Counted from the first letter of the stretch, positions 7,922 through 17,019 are shown. The stretch is 52,517 nt of DNA from Clostridia bacterium (GCA_017468115.1 JAFUJS010000010.1:1-52517), one strand, 5' to 3'. Program-made: numbers and translations. Notes: generated from the sequence alone by a model not told the origin.

Positions 7922-8532
7922 TACAGTAGCTTAAATGCCTCTAAAATCGCTGTAACCTGCTCGGTATAGCTGTCAAAGGCGCTGAAGGTTGCCTCATCCA
8001 TGCTCTCAAGCTCGGTTGTACGGTTGTCCTGTGGGAAGGTAAAGGTAATTACATAAAATACACCCTTGTTCAGCACAACTGTTACGTGATATTTGTAGAA
8101 AAACTTGCCCAGCTTTGCCACGTAAACATAGTCCTTGCCATCGTATGGGTTGTCCACATTACCCTCGGAATCTACTGTTGCGTATCTGTTGCCAACCACG
8201 CTTTCTGTGCCGTCCTCAAGGAACTTTACCTCTGATGCAATCTCGTTAAGCTGCTCCTTGTACTCCGCCTCAAACGACTCATAATTATTTTTGTCGGCAG
8301 TTGCAGACCAATACATAACGGAAACGTTTGTAAATTCGCTGTCGCTTGGCTGTGCCGAGGTCATAGATGCGGTTGATTGATTAATTTGCCATTCTTCGGG
8401 AACAAAAAGCTTGTAAAGCATCGAATTGGAAGCAAGCTTTGAGCCAGCAGGCACCTCTGTATTGTCGTTACAGCCGGCAAAAATGCAGATGCACATAATG
8501 GCAACCAAAAGTATTGAAATAAGTTTCTTCAT
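7921..8532 (-). CDS. Lipoprotein, PsbP/DcrB-like fold likely
   Basis: 203 residues. Signal peptide with lipobox FAGC (Cys about 20), then a Thr/Ser-rich region and a beta-rich domain. The stretch YKLFVPEEWQINQS followed by SVMYW and a late VFYVITFTFP strand recalls the PsbP/DUF1795-DcrB type of surface lipoprotein, but this is a fold-level impression, not a family assignment. Probably anchored outside the cytoplasmic membrane. It begins in a TAATG overlap with the upstream M42 peptidase and has GAGGAGC as ribosome binding site. Function unknown. Confidence 0.6.
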   Translation of the reverse strand: MKKLISILLVAIMCICIFAGCNDNTEVPAGSKLASNSMLYKLFVPEEWQINQSTASMTSAQPSDSEFTNVSVMYWSATADKNNYESFEAEYKEQLNEIASEVKFLEDGTESVVGNRYATVDSEGNVDNPYDGKDYVYVAKLGKFFYKYHVTVVLNKGVFYVITFTFPQDNRTTELESMDEATFSAFDSYTEQVTAILEAFKLL

Positions 8533-9506
8533 TATAGCTCCTCACAAAGGGCAACGGCAAGCTTTACAGCCTCCTTATAATCGCCCATATCTATCATTTC
8601 GCAGTTTGAATGAATGTAAGCTGTGGGTATGGAAATTGCGCTCACCCTTGAGCCCTTGCCTGCAATTTGAATCGGGGCTGCATCTGTACCGCCTGCAATA
8701 AGCATTTCGCTTTGGAACTTAATTCCCCTTGCTTTTGCAATTTCCTTCATTTCCTTAACCAGCTGTGGGTTTGAAATAACAGAGGAGTCCTTGATTTTGA
8801 TTGTGCATCCCTTTCCAAGGCTAACGTCCATTGGCTTGGAGCCCGGCTTGTCTCCTGTCATAGTAACGTCAACAGCTAGACCGATATCCGGAGCTATTCT
8901 GTAAGCGGCTGCCTTTGCGCCCCTGCCGCCAACCTCCTCCTGTGCGGAGAATACAAAGTAAAGGTCGTTGTTGCTCTTTACCTTCTTTAGCGCCTCAATA
9001 AGCACAGCGCATGAAATTCTGTCGTCAAAGGGTCTGCCCACGTATCTTTGGTTCATAAGCCTTTTAATGCTTGGCTTAACCACAAAGAAATCCCCAAGCT
9101 CCACCTTGCTTTCAGCCTGCTTTTTGTTCCTTGCGCCGATGTCGATATACATATCCTCTACCTTTGGTAGGTCCTTTGAGCTTTCAGGCACCAATACACC
9201 ACAAACGCCCTTTTCGGAAACAACCTCACAAAATGCGCTTGACAAGGTGTTAATACCGCCAACAGGGCTAACCTTGATGTAGCCGTCGCTTGTGATAAAG
9301 GTTACAAAAAATCCTATCTCGTCCATATGGGCGCAGAGCATAATTTTCTTGCCCTCTCCCCTTTTGTGCACAATAAGGTTGCCTATGTTGTCAACCACAA
9401 CCTCGTCTGCATATGGAGTAACCTCGTCTATAATTACCTCTCTTATTTTGTCCTCTCGTCCGGAAACTGAGGGCACCAGCATAAGCTTCTTTATTAGTTC
9501 AAACAT
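8532..9506 (-). CDS. M42 family metallopeptidase (third of tandem trio)
   Basis: 324 residues. M42 enzymes are dinuclear zinc/cobalt aminopeptidases that assemble as hollow dodecamers (TET, FrvX, PepA-like glutamyl aminopeptidase). Ligand motifs are complete: AHMDEIGF (His, Asp), GRPFDDR (bridging Asp), SAQEEVGGRG (catalytic Glu and ligand Glu), AVDVTMTGD (Asp) and AYIHSN (His). Start ATG has AGAGGTGG just upstream and lies inside the end of the previous M42 gene (13-base overlap). Expected to trim N-terminal residues from cytoplasmic peptides. Confidence 0.88.
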   Translation of the reverse strand: MFELIKKLMLVPSVSGREDKIREVIIDEVTPYADEVVVDNIGNLIVHKRGEGKKIMLCAHMDEIGFFVTFITSDGYIKVSPVGGINTLSSAFCEVVSEKGVCGVLVPESSKDLPKVEDMYIDIGARNKKQAESKVELGDFFVVKPSIKRLMNQRYVGRPFDDRISCAVLIEALKKVKSNNDLYFVFSAQEEVGGRGAKAAAYRIAPDIGLAVDVTMTGDKPGSKPMDVSLGKGCTIKIKDSSVISNPQLVKEMKEIAKARGIKFQSEMLIAGGTDAAPIQIAGKGSRVSAISIPTAYIHSNCEMIDMGDYKEAVKLAVALCEEL

Positions 9507-10534
9507 TTTTCCACCTCTTTAACAATTGCCAAAACGGTCTTATATGCGCTTTCGTAATCCTCTTTATGAATTACGTCGCTTGGTGAGTGTATATATCTGG
9601 ATGCCAGGGAAAGAACAGCCACCTTAGTGCCACAGGCGCTTTTTTGAATATTGGCAGAGTCGTTTCCACCTGAAATATATTTATTTACCTGATACTTAAT
9701 CTCGTTTCTCTTGCACAGGTCCATAATATAGCTTATAAGACCTCTGTCGTAAATTGTGCCCTTGTCGGCAAAGGAAACTATAACGCCGTCCCCAAGCGTG
9801 CAAACCTTTTTGTCGTCGCCAACCCCGCTTACGTCTGCCACAGCCTTTGACTCTACAACAACGGCATAGTCAGGCTTAATTCTGTCAGTAACGCCGAACA
9901 CACTGGAATACCCAACCTCCTCACGGCAGGTAAAAGCAATATACAAATCGTACTGAACTTCAATTTTTTCCGTGCAGATGTCCTTAATAATCCGGCAAAG
10001 GATTGCACAGCCAAGCCTGTCGTCAAGCGCCTTGCACTTGATTAGATTGTTGCCGTACTCCACATAGTCGGAAAGGAAGGTAAAGTATGTGCCCACAGGA
10101 CACAGTGCCTCTGCCTCCTCCTTAGAGTCAGCACCGATATCAATACGCATATCCTTGGCAGGGGTTGCCTTGCCCCTTTCCTCAGAGGTAAGCAGGTGGA
10201 TTGGCTTTGAGCCAATGGCGCCAACAACACCGTTTTCGGAAATTACTCTCTTTGATGAAAGGATAATTGGGTCCATACCACCCACATTGCCGAAGCGAAG
10301 AAGGCCCTTGTCTGTAACCTCGGTTACCATAAAGCCAACCTCGTCCATATGAGCATTGAGAAGCAACCTTTTGCCCTTGCCTGCCCTGTGGTAAATCAGG
10401 TTGCCTGTGTGGTCCTTGTATAGCTCTGCGCCACCAAGGTAATCCTTTATTTCCTCTTCAATCATATCCCTTACAAATTCCTCACAGCCACTTGGACCAA
10501 AGGCAAGGGAAAGCTTTTTTAGTAGTTCTGTCAT
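9494..10534 (-). CDS. M42 family metallopeptidase (second of tandem trio)
   Basis: 346 residues. Same fold and motif order as its neighbours: AHMDEVGF, KALDDRLG, TCREEVGYSS, a VVESK segment where the second metal ligand is Glu rather than the Asp of the other two, and RYIHSPSD. The EEVG and Glu ligand changes suggest different metal or substrate preference. Starts in a 4-base ATGA overlap with the upstream gene, with AAGGAGGAG as ribosome binding site. Clearly divergent from both neighbours, so an old duplication rather than a recent one. Confidence 0.88.
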   Translation of the reverse strand: MTELLKKLSLAFGPSGCEEFVRDMIEEEIKDYLGGAELYKDHTGNLIYHRAGKGKRLLLNAHMDEVGFMVTEVTDKGLLRFGNVGGMDPIILSSKRVISENGVVGAIGSKPIHLLTSEERGKATPAKDMRIDIGADSKEEAEALCPVGTYFTFLSDYVEYGNNLIKCKALDDRLGCAILCRIIKDICTEKIEVQYDLYIAFTCREEVGYSSVFGVTDRIKPDYAVVVESKAVADVSGVGDDKKVCTLGDGVIVSFADKGTIYDRGLISYIMDLCKRNEIKYQVNKYISGGNDSANIQKSACGTKVAVLSLASRYIHSPSDVIHKEDYESAYKTVLAIVKEVEKCLN

Positions 10535-11550
10535 AGCTCCTCCTTAGTGGTGATAATGGCCTTTAGAATATTTGAAAGTGATTTTAAGTCCTTTAGACTT
10601 ACTATCTCGCTTGGTGTGTGCATTGACTTTAGCGGCACGCTGATAACAGAGGTCCTAACCCCTATGCCGCTGATGGAAATAGCCTCATTGTTTGTGCCTG
10701 TATAAGACGGGTCGCAGTTAATCTGATGAGGGATATTTTCCTTTTTAAGAAGGCTGATTATGTTCCTTGTAAGGGTCCTGTCGCAAACAGCAGAGATGCT
10801 GACGGATGCACCCTTTTGGCTTTCGATGGACTCATAATTCTCAATGCCCTCGCCCCTTGCGAAGTTAACGTCTGTTATGATTGCAAAATCCGGCTGAACA
10901 CCGAAGGCAACCCTTGCAGGGCCTGCCTTGCCAACCTCCTCCTCAGCGGAGATAGCAAGATATACATCACAGGTAAGGTCCTTCTTATCTGTATTCATAA
11001 CAGCATCAATAGCGGCGGCACAGCAAGCCTTGTCGTCAAGGCTGTTTGCGCACACATAGTCGTTTAGCAGGCAGTCAAGCCTTGGCTTGTAGGCAACAGG
11101 GTCCCCAAGCTCCACAAGCTCACAAAGCACATCCTTAGTATAGCCTGTGTCAATCATAAGCTCGGAAATCTCCGGCAGCTTGTTGCCGCCCTTTTTAAGG
11201 TGTGGCGGTGTTGAGGTAACAACGCCGTATATTTCCTTTTTGCCATAGATAATAACCTCGGTGGCAGGTAAAACACGGGTGTCAAGACCGCCCACGTTAA
11301 CAACCTTCAAAAAGCCACCCTCCTTGATCTCAGTAACCATAAAGCCAACCGTATCAAGGTGTGCGTCGATTAGAACCTTAGGGGCATTTTCCTTCAGGGA
11401 TTTTTTGGTAAGCACAAAGCTGCCAAGGCTATCCCTTTCTATCTTGTCAAAGCCGCTAAGACCACAAAGGTATTTTTCAGCCATCGGCTCATAGCCGGAA
11501 ACTGTGCCTATGTGCACAAGCGACTCAAGAATTTTCTTTATTCCTTCCAT
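10531..11550 (-). CDS. M42 family metallopeptidase (first of tandem trio)
   Basis: 339 residues. Motifs AHLDTVGF, NSLDDKAC, SAEEEVGKAG, IITDVNF and SMHTPSE place it in M42 with all five metal ligands and the catalytic Glu present. The first motif has Thr instead of the usual Glu after HxD, unlike the two following paralogues. Its first 26 bases overlap the end of murD, so it is translated as part of that operon. Likely a subunit of a homo- or hetero-oligomeric aminopeptidase. Confidence 0.86.
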   Translation of the reverse strand: MEGIKKILESLVHIGTVSGYEPMAEKYLCGLSGFDKIERDSLGSFVLTKKSLKENAPKVLIDAHLDTVGFMVTEIKEGGFLKVVNVGGLDTRVLPATEVIIYGKKEIYGVVTSTPPHLKKGGNKLPEISELMIDTGYTKDVLCELVELGDPVAYKPRLDCLLNDYVCANSLDDKACCAAAIDAVMNTDKKDLTCDVYLAISAEEEVGKAGPARVAFGVQPDFAIITDVNFARGEGIENYESIESQKGASVSISAVCDRTLTRNIISLLKKENIPHQINCDPSYTGTNNEAISISGIGVRTSVISVPLKSMHTPSEIVSLKDLKSLSNILKAIITTKEEL

Positions 11551-12820
11551 TTTCTATACCTCGTATGGCGCAAATAAACGCCTGTGATTTTTCCTCGTAA
11601 TTTTTATACATATCAAAGCTGGCAGACGCAGGGGAAAGCAGAACCGTGTCCCCCACCCTTGCAAGGCTGAAGGCAAGCTTAACCGCCTCATCCATTGTGT
11701 TTACAGTAAACACACGGCTTGCATTTTGCTTTGCCAAAATTTTATCTCTGTTTTCGCCCATAACAACGAGGGCATAAAGACCATTTGTCGCATCCTTTAG
11801 CGAGTCGTATTTCAGGTTTTTGTCGTAGCCGCCCATAATGGCTATAACACGGGACCTGTCAAAGGCACTAAGGGTGCATTTCGTCCTGTCCGGGGTTGAG
11901 TCTATTGAGGAGTCTACAAAAGAGACGCCATTTATTTCCGCCACCGTTTCCATTCTGTGCTTAACACCGCCAAAGGTGCTGAGCGCCCTTAAAATCGGCT
12001 CAATCCCTACAAGGTCGTAGGTAGCCGCAACCGCACAGAGCACATTTTTTATATTGAAGTCGCCAAGGAGCTTGATTTTCTCCTTGGGAAAAAGCCTTTT
12101 CTTGCCATAGTAAACATAGCCGTCCTTCAGGTATGCATGCTTGCCGCTAAGGGCACTTAGGTCGCCTAGGGAAAAGTAGCTTACATTTTCTCCCTCGAAA
12201 AGCCAACGGCTTGGCAGGTCTATCGGCAAAATTACACGGCGTGCGTTTTTTGTGATGTTCCTTTTTGAAAGCACATATTCGTAAAGGTCCGTGTGCCAAT
12301 CCAAGTGGTTGGGTGTGATGCCTGTAACCACGGCTATATCAAGGCTTGGCACAAAATCAAAAAGCTGAAAGCTGGAAAGCTCACAAACCATGGTGTCCTC
12401 TTTTTTTACGCTGTCAAGATAGGTAATAAGTGGCGTGCCCACATTGCCCACAAGATAGCTACCCTTACCGCCCGCCTCAAGAATTTTATGGCACAGCGTT
12501 GCGGTGGTGGTTTTCCCGTCAGAGCCTGTTATGCCGATTTTATAGCACCCCAGCGCCTCCAGACTATAAGAAATTTCCGTATATACCTTGCCCCTGCCAA
12601 GAATTTTGTCGGGCCGCACCGAGGGGGAGCGAAAAACCGTGTCCTCACAGGTGTTAAGGTAATCCTTTCCAAATATGCCGAAAGTACCCTTAGGTAAGTC
12701 AATTTTCTCGTAATTTCTTACCACAACGGGTATATTTTTGCTTGAAAGATAGCTAAGCACAGCCTTGTTGGAAACGCCCAAGCCCAAAAGGGAAACTGTG
12801 CCAAAAGAAGGGTTTTCCAT
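11525..12820 (-). CDS. murD: UDP-N-acetylmuramoylalanine--D-glutamate ligase
   Basis: 431 residues. Adds D-glutamate to UDP-MurNAc-L-Ala in the cytoplasmic phase of peptidoglycan synthesis. Seen: Rossmann start SLLGLGVSNKAV, P-loop GSDGKTTTATL, ITPNHLDWH, LGDFNIKNVLCA, GGVKHRME, SSIDSTPD and the C-terminal LSPASASFDMYKNYEEK typical of MurD. Start ATG 12820 is preferred over ATG 12832: GAGG lies 8 bases upstream of 12820, and the predicted transcription start (about 12829) falls after 12832. Confidence 0.9.
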   Translation of the reverse strand: MENPSFGTVSLLGLGVSNKAVLSYLSSKNIPVVVRNYEKIDLPKGTFGIFGKDYLNTCEDTVFRSPSVRPDKILGRGKVYTEISYSLEALGCYKIGITGSDGKTTTATLCHKILEAGGKGSYLVGNVGTPLITYLDSVKKEDTMVCELSSFQLFDFVPSLDIAVVTGITPNHLDWHTDLYEYVLSKRNITKNARRVILPIDLPSRWLFEGENVSYFSLGDLSALSGKHAYLKDGYVYYGKKRLFPKEKIKLLGDFNIKNVLCAVAATYDLVGIEPILRALSTFGGVKHRMETVAEINGVSFVDSSIDSTPDRTKCTLSAFDRSRVIAIMGGYDKNLKYDSLKDATNGLYALVVMGENRDKILAKQNASRVFTVNTMDEAVKLAFSLARVGDTVLLSPASASFDMYKNYEEKSQAFICAIRGIENGRNKENS

Positions 12821-12835
12821 AATAAACCTCATAAT

Positions 12836-12864
12836 ATTATACTACATAAGGTGGTTAATTTCAA
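12836..12864 (-). promoter_or_regulatory. Internal promoter before murD
   Basis: Minus strand TTGAAA (12864-12859), 17-bp spacer, TATAAT (12841-12836). The expected start of transcription is only about 9 bases before the murD ATG, so this mRNA would be nearly leaderless. Confidence 0.6.
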
Positions 12865-12874
12865 TACTATTAAA

Positions 12875-13900
12875 TTAAAATTTGTGTAAAATAAGCAGGT
12901 CCAAAAGCGCTTGCCTGTCAACGCCACAGGCTTGATACAGCATTGGAAACAGGCTGTCCTTGGTAAAGCCCGGCAGGGTGTTAACCTCGTTAAACACAAG
13001 AGAGCCGTTTTCTCTGACGAAAAAATCAAACCTGGCATAGTCCTTAATTTCCAAGGCGAAAATCAGCTTTTTTAGACACTCTCCCAACTCTTTTTTGGTT
13101 TTTTCGCTGATTTTTGCAGGAACTATGTATTCTGTTCTCTTGCCCTCATACTTTTCAAAATAGTCATAAAACTCTCCGCTGTGTCTTAGCTGACCTATTT
13201 CGGAAATTGAAGCTTTGCCGTCCCTTACGATTACGCCTACCTCAGTTTCTGTGCCCTTGATTTCTTCCTCAACAAGCACCTTGCTTGAGTATTTAAGCGC
13301 TGTGAATATTGCTTCTAAAAGCTCCGCTTCTTTCCTTACCCTTGTTACTCCTACCGAGGAGCCACAGCGGCAGGGCTTGACAAACAGAGGGTAGCCTAAT
13401 TTCCTTGCTTTTCTTAGCACCTCTGCCTCATTAAAGCCCCGATGCACCACAATATCCCTTGCCACAGGCACTCCGCTTTCACGTGCCACCAGCTTAGTCA
13501 GATGCTTATCCATGCAAAGACTGCTTGAAAAGCTGTCGCACCCTACGTATTCTATGCCCATTAGGTCAAAAAGTCCTTGCATGCGCCCGTCCTCGCCCAT
13601 CTCTCCGTGCATAGCAAGCAGGACCTTGTCGGGCTTATAGTGGCTTTTGCCTGCTATAAATGCTCCTTTGTTAAGGTCAATTAAAATCGGCTCCGCTCCC
13701 CTTTGCCAATGGTCCTCTAGTATTGCTTCCTTCTTGGCTTTTACTCTATACCACTTGCCCTCTTTTGTTATACCGATTACAAAAATATCATATTTACCCT
13801 CGTCAAGACTACAAAGCATATTGTATGCCGTGGACAGGGACACCTGATATTCGTTGCTTTTTCCACCAAAAATCAGACACAGGGTGGTCCTTTTCATCAT
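12875..13900 (-). CDS. ddl: D-alanine--D-alanine ligase
   Basis: 341 residues, ATP-grasp enzyme making the D-Ala-D-Ala dipeptide for peptidoglycan. Motifs: FGGKSNEYQVSLSTA, AMHGEMGEDGRMQGLF, FVKPCRCGSSVGV, the omega-loop FYDYFEKYEG and FNEVNTLPGFTKDSLFP. The Tyr-containing FYDY..KY loop is the D-Ala-D-Ala form rather than the D-lactate (VanA) form. Start ATG 13900 has GGGGGTGA just upstream. 55 bp separate it from murD, with an additional promoter in the gap. Confidence 0.9.
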   Translation of the reverse strand: MMKRTTLCLIFGGKSNEYQVSLSTAYNMLCSLDEGKYDIFVIGITKEGKWYRVKAKKEAILEDHWQRGAEPILIDLNKGAFIAGKSHYKPDKVLLAMHGEMGEDGRMQGLFDLMGIEYVGCDSFSSSLCMDKHLTKLVARESGVPVARDIVVHRGFNEAEVLRKARKLGYPLFVKPCRCGSSVGVTRVRKEAELLEAIFTALKYSSKVLVEEEIKGTETEVGVIVRDGKASISEIGQLRHSGEFYDYFEKYEGKRTEYIVPAKISEKTKKELGECLKKLIFALEIKDYARFDFFVRENGSLVFNEVNTLPGFTKDSLFPMLYQACGVDRQALLDLLILHKF

Positions 13901-13955
13901 TTCACCCCCAAAAATTACTCTTTATTAGGTTATGTTTAGCAGGGTGTGTATGACA

Positions 13956-13985
13956 CAAAAAAAGAAACGGCTTTTTGCCGTTTCT
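13956..13985 (-). terminator. Terminator of the 16-residue-repeat protein gene
   Basis: Minus-strand stem AGAAACGGC / GCCGTTTCT with loop AAAAA and a run of seven T. Confidence 0.85.
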
Positions 13986-13986
13986 C

Positions 13987-14667
13987 TTATTTTACTGAAA
14001 GTATTTTTCCGCTGGGCAGATATTCAATGTTGCAGCAGCAGCCTCGACAGAGCCTGTCGCTGGGAGAGTAGTCAAAGGCAAAGCCGCCAACGCTTTTTAT
14101 TTTTCCGCTTGCAAAATATTCAAAGCCTGCGCTTCCTATTCTCTGCACCTTGTCGCTACCGTAATAGTCCACGTTCACCCTGCCGATTTTCATTATTTTA
14201 CCGCTACCGTAGTATTCAAGCACATCGTCGCCAATTTTTGAAATTTTTCCGCTACCGGGTATGTATCTGATTTCCGCTTTGCCAACTTTTATAAGAATTC
14301 CCCTTGCGCCGTGATACTCAAGCTCTGTTTTGCCGATTTTGGAAAACCTGCGGGAGCTACCGTAATACTCAACAGGCACAGCACCGATTCTCATAAGCCT
14401 GCCGCTGTTGTAATAATCAAAGGCTATATTGCCAAGCCTTGCAATTCTTCCGCTTGGAGAATATTCAAAGTCGCCCTTGCCCTCAACAAAAAGCTTGCCC
14501 TCGTGACTGCAATATACGCCCTCGCCAAGCTTAATAAGATATATAACATCCTCTGTATAACAGGGCTTGCCCTTAAAGTCGGAATTACAGATTACAACAC
14601 CCGCATTTCCCTCCAGCGTTACCGCCACCGCACCAACAGAGCCATTTAAGTCAATTTGAAAAAGCAT
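13987..14667 (-). CDS. Protein with about ten tandem 16-residue repeats, function unknown
   Basis: 226 residues, no signal peptide or membrane helix. After an N-terminal domain of about 65 residues (ends EGKGD) the rest is an uninterrupted array of roughly ten units of 16-17 residues, consensus [FVLI]-[DE]-Y-Y-G-S-G-K-[IL]-x-[KR]-I-G-x-x-x (for example LEYYGSGKIMKIGRVN and FDYYNSGRLMRIGAVP). Alternating hydrophobic/polar residues with Gly at turns suggest a beta-hairpin solenoid. One unit contains a Cys cluster (CRGCCC). A longer reading starts upstream, but ATG 14667 has AAGGGAGA about 11 bases upstream. No family recognised; superficially like MORN or YD repeats but with a different period. 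Confidence 0.65.
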   Translation of the reverse strand: MLFQIDLNGSVGAVAVTLEGNAGVVICNSDFKGKPCYTEDVIYLIKLGEGVYCSHEGKLFVEGKGDFEYSPSGRIARLGNIAFDYYNSGRLMRIGAVPVEYYGSSRRFSKIGKTELEYHGARGILIKVGKAEIRYIPGSGKISKIGDDVLEYYGSGKIMKIGRVNVDYYGSDKVQRIGSAGFEYFASGKIKSVGGFAFDYSPSDRLCRGCCCNIEYLPSGKILSVK

Positions 14668-14703
14668 AATACGTCGTCTCCCTTGATTGTTATCTCTACT
14701 TAT

Positions 14704-14732
14704 AATATAGCACAACGTCCTTGGAAATTCAA
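14704..14732 (-). promoter_or_regulatory. Promoter of the 16-residue-repeat protein gene
   Basis: Minus strand TTGAAT (14732-14727), 17-bp spacer, TATATT (14709-14704). Confidence 0.6.
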
Positions 14733-14765
14733 TAAATTTTGGAGATTGTTATTCCATAACAGATT

Positions 14766-14793
14766 AAAAAAGCCACCTTTGGGTGGCTTTTTG
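14766..14793. terminator. Terminator of the GH3 gene
   Basis: AAAAAGCCACC-TTT-GGGTGGCTTTTT; functions after the minus-strand GH3 stop at 14795. Confidence 0.85.
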
Positions 14794-14794
14794 T

Positions 14795-16960
14795 TTATAC
14801 TAGCATAAAGCTTGCAAACGGCTTGCAGGTTGAGTCCTTGCCGATAAATACTTGGAACTCGCCCTTTTCAGAAACGTGCTTTAGCTCACGGTTCCAATAT
14901 CTTAGCATTGGCTCGGTAATTTCAAAGGAAACTACCCTTTCCTCGCCCGGGTTAAGCTCCAGCTTTTCAAAGCCCTTAAGCTCCTTTACAGGACGGACAC
15001 AGCTGCCCTTTACGTCTCTTATGTAGAATTGAACAGCTTCCTTAGCCTTATACTTGCCTGTGTTCTTTATTTTTGCGCTGGCAATAAGCTTGTCGTCTGC
15101 GCCCATTCTTGTATCGCTTAGTGTAAGGTCGCTATACTCAAAGCCGGTATAAGAAAGACCATAGCCGAATGGGTAAAGAGGGCTGTTTGGTATATCAAGG
15201 TAGGAAGAAGTAAAGCGCACATACCTTGCGTCGTCCGCCTCTGCCTTTGGTCTGCCTGTTGTGTAGTGGTTGTAGTAGATTGGGCATTGACCAAGCGCAC
15301 GTGGGAAGGTCATTGTGATTTTACCGCAAGGCACAGCATCGCCAAATAACAGATTGGCGCAGGCATTTCCGCCCTCGGTGCCGGGCATCCACATATTAAG
15401 AATTGCAGGTGCGCTCTTGTCAAGTCTGCTTATTGCAAGAGGTCTACCTGTAAACAGAGCCACAGCAACATTCTTATTTGCCTTGAGGATTTTGTCAAGG
15501 AGCTTATATTGCACCTGTGGCAAATCAATGTCGGCACGGCAGTTTGCCTCGCCGGAGTAATCCTGATGCTCGCCTAGGCAAAGCACAACGCACTGGCTGT
15601 TCTTAGCAAGCTCACAAGCCTCGTCAAAGAAAGACTCGTCGGTAGCATCATACTCTATCGGACAGCCCTGGGCATATTTTACCTTGTCGCCAAGGAGATT
15701 TTTAAGTCCCTCGAAAACGCTGATTGTTTCCTCTGCCTTACCGCCACAATGCCAGCTGCCGTGTATCTTGCCTGTGTTGCCAAGTGGACCGATAACTGCA
15801 ACGCTGTCTACATCCTTGCTAAATGGCAAAATGCCATCATTTTTAAGAAGAACTGCGCTTTCCTCTGCTGCTCTTCTTGCAATAGCACGGTGCTCCTTGG
15901 AGAGCTGAACCGCCTTTGCCTCCTCAACATTTACGCTACGATATGGGTTGTCAAACAGGCCAAGCTCCTCCTTCAAATCAAGGATTCTTAAAACAGCCTT
16001 ATCAATTTGCTCCATAGTAACCTTGCCCTCGTCAAGAAGCTCCTTAAGGTTCTCAACATAGCAGCTTGTCATCATTTCGATATCACAGCTTGCCTCCATA
16101 GCAAGTAAAGCGGCTTCCTTCTTATTCTCGCAGGCACCATGAGTAATCATTTCGGAGTATGCGCCGTAGTCGCTGATAATTACTCCGTTATAGCCCCATT
16201 CGTCTCTCAAAATTTCCTTTACAAGGTGCTTATTTCCGACACAGGGTACGCCGTCTACAATGTTAAAGGCGGTCATAACCATCTTTACGCCTGCGTCAAC
16301 TGCGCTCTTGTAGGCAGGTAAATAATATTCTCTTAAGGTGCGCTCACTTACGTCAACGGTGTTGTAATCTCTGCCTGCCTCGGCTGCGCCATAGGCTGCA
16401 AAGTGCTTTACACAGGCAGCAATATTATACTTGCCCATATCGCCCTGATAGCCCTCGACAGTTGCCTTAGCCATCTCGCCATTTAGGTATGGGTCCTCTC
16501 CGCTTGACTCCATTACACGTCCCCAGCGTGGGTCCCTTACAAGGTCAACCATTGGGGCAAAGGTAACGCTCATTCCGTCCAGACTTGCCTCCTTAGCTGC
16601 CATTGCGGCAACCTCCTTAGCAAGCGCACGGTCAAAGGATGCAGCCACACCAAGATTGATTGGGTAAAGGGTGCGGTGGCCGTGAATAACGTCCTGCATA
16701 ATCATAAGCGGAAGCTTGTATTTACTGTTTTTCAGATAGTTGCTCTCTGCATCTATCATTGTTTCAGCACCTACAAGGTTTAGTGATGTACCAACGTCGT
16801 AAACCATTTCCTTGTTCAGCTTCAAGGCGCTGTTTGGTCCTGTAATAATATCGTAGGTGCTTCCCTTTGTCAAATAGGTAGCTGTTGTAACTTGCTGAAG
16901 ATGATAAATTTTTTGCTCAAGGCTCATCCCAGCAAGAATTTCTTGTGTTCTCTTACTCAT
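14795..16960 (-). CDS. Glycoside hydrolase family 3 beta-glycosidase
   Basis: 721 residues, three-domain GH3 enzyme (BglX-like): N-terminal barrel with IMQDVIHGHRT, FAPMVDLVRDPRWGR, ESSGEDPYL, VKHFAAYGAAEAGRDY and the catalytic nucleophile Asp in VIISDYGAYSEM (about residue 264); alpha/beta sandwich from about 370; C-terminal fibronectin III-like domain with EYSDLTLS and FGYGLSYTGF. No signal peptide, so probably intracellular and acting on imported beta-linked oligosaccharides; exact sugar unknown. Start ATG 16960 has GGAGGAG 7 bases upstream. Confidence 0.88.
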   Translation of the reverse strand: MSKRTQEILAGMSLEQKIYHLQQVTTATYLTKGSTYDIITGPNSALKLNKEMVYDVGTSLNLVGAETMIDAESNYLKNSKYKLPLMIMQDVIHGHRTLYPINLGVAASFDRALAKEVAAMAAKEASLDGMSVTFAPMVDLVRDPRWGRVMESSGEDPYLNGEMAKATVEGYQGDMGKYNIAACVKHFAAYGAAEAGRDYNTVDVSERTLREYYLPAYKSAVDAGVKMVMTAFNIVDGVPCVGNKHLVKEILRDEWGYNGVIISDYGAYSEMITHGACENKKEAALLAMEASCDIEMMTSCYVENLKELLDEGKVTMEQIDKAVLRILDLKEELGLFDNPYRSVNVEEAKAVQLSKEHRAIARRAAEESAVLLKNDGILPFSKDVDSVAVIGPLGNTGKIHGSWHCGGKAEETISVFEGLKNLLGDKVKYAQGCPIEYDATDESFFDEACELAKNSQCVVLCLGEHQDYSGEANCRADIDLPQVQYKLLDKILKANKNVAVALFTGRPLAISRLDKSAPAILNMWMPGTEGGNACANLLFGDAVPCGKITMTFPRALGQCPIYYNHYTTGRPKAEADDARYVRFTSSYLDIPNSPLYPFGYGLSYTGFEYSDLTLSDTRMGADDKLIASAKIKNTGKYKAKEAVQFYIRDVKGSCVRPVKELKGFEKLELNPGEERVVSFEITEPMLRYWNRELKHVSEKGEFQVFIGKDSTCKPFASFMLV

Positions 16961-16990
16961 ATTTTCTCCTCCAAGGGTGTGTATATACAT

Positions 16991-17019
16991 ATTTTACCAC
17001 GCACGCACGGGCTTGTCAA
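16991..17019 (-). promoter_or_regulatory. Promoter of the GH3 gene
   Basis: Minus strand TTGACA (17019-17014), 17-bp spacer, TAAAAT (16996-16991). Confidence 0.75.

Noticed and set aside
12875..13900. Vancomycin-type D-Ala-D-Lac or D-Ala-D-Ser ligase
   Set aside because: The omega loop has the FYDY..KY form of ordinary D-Ala-D-Ala ligases, and no vanH, vanX or vanT genes are present.
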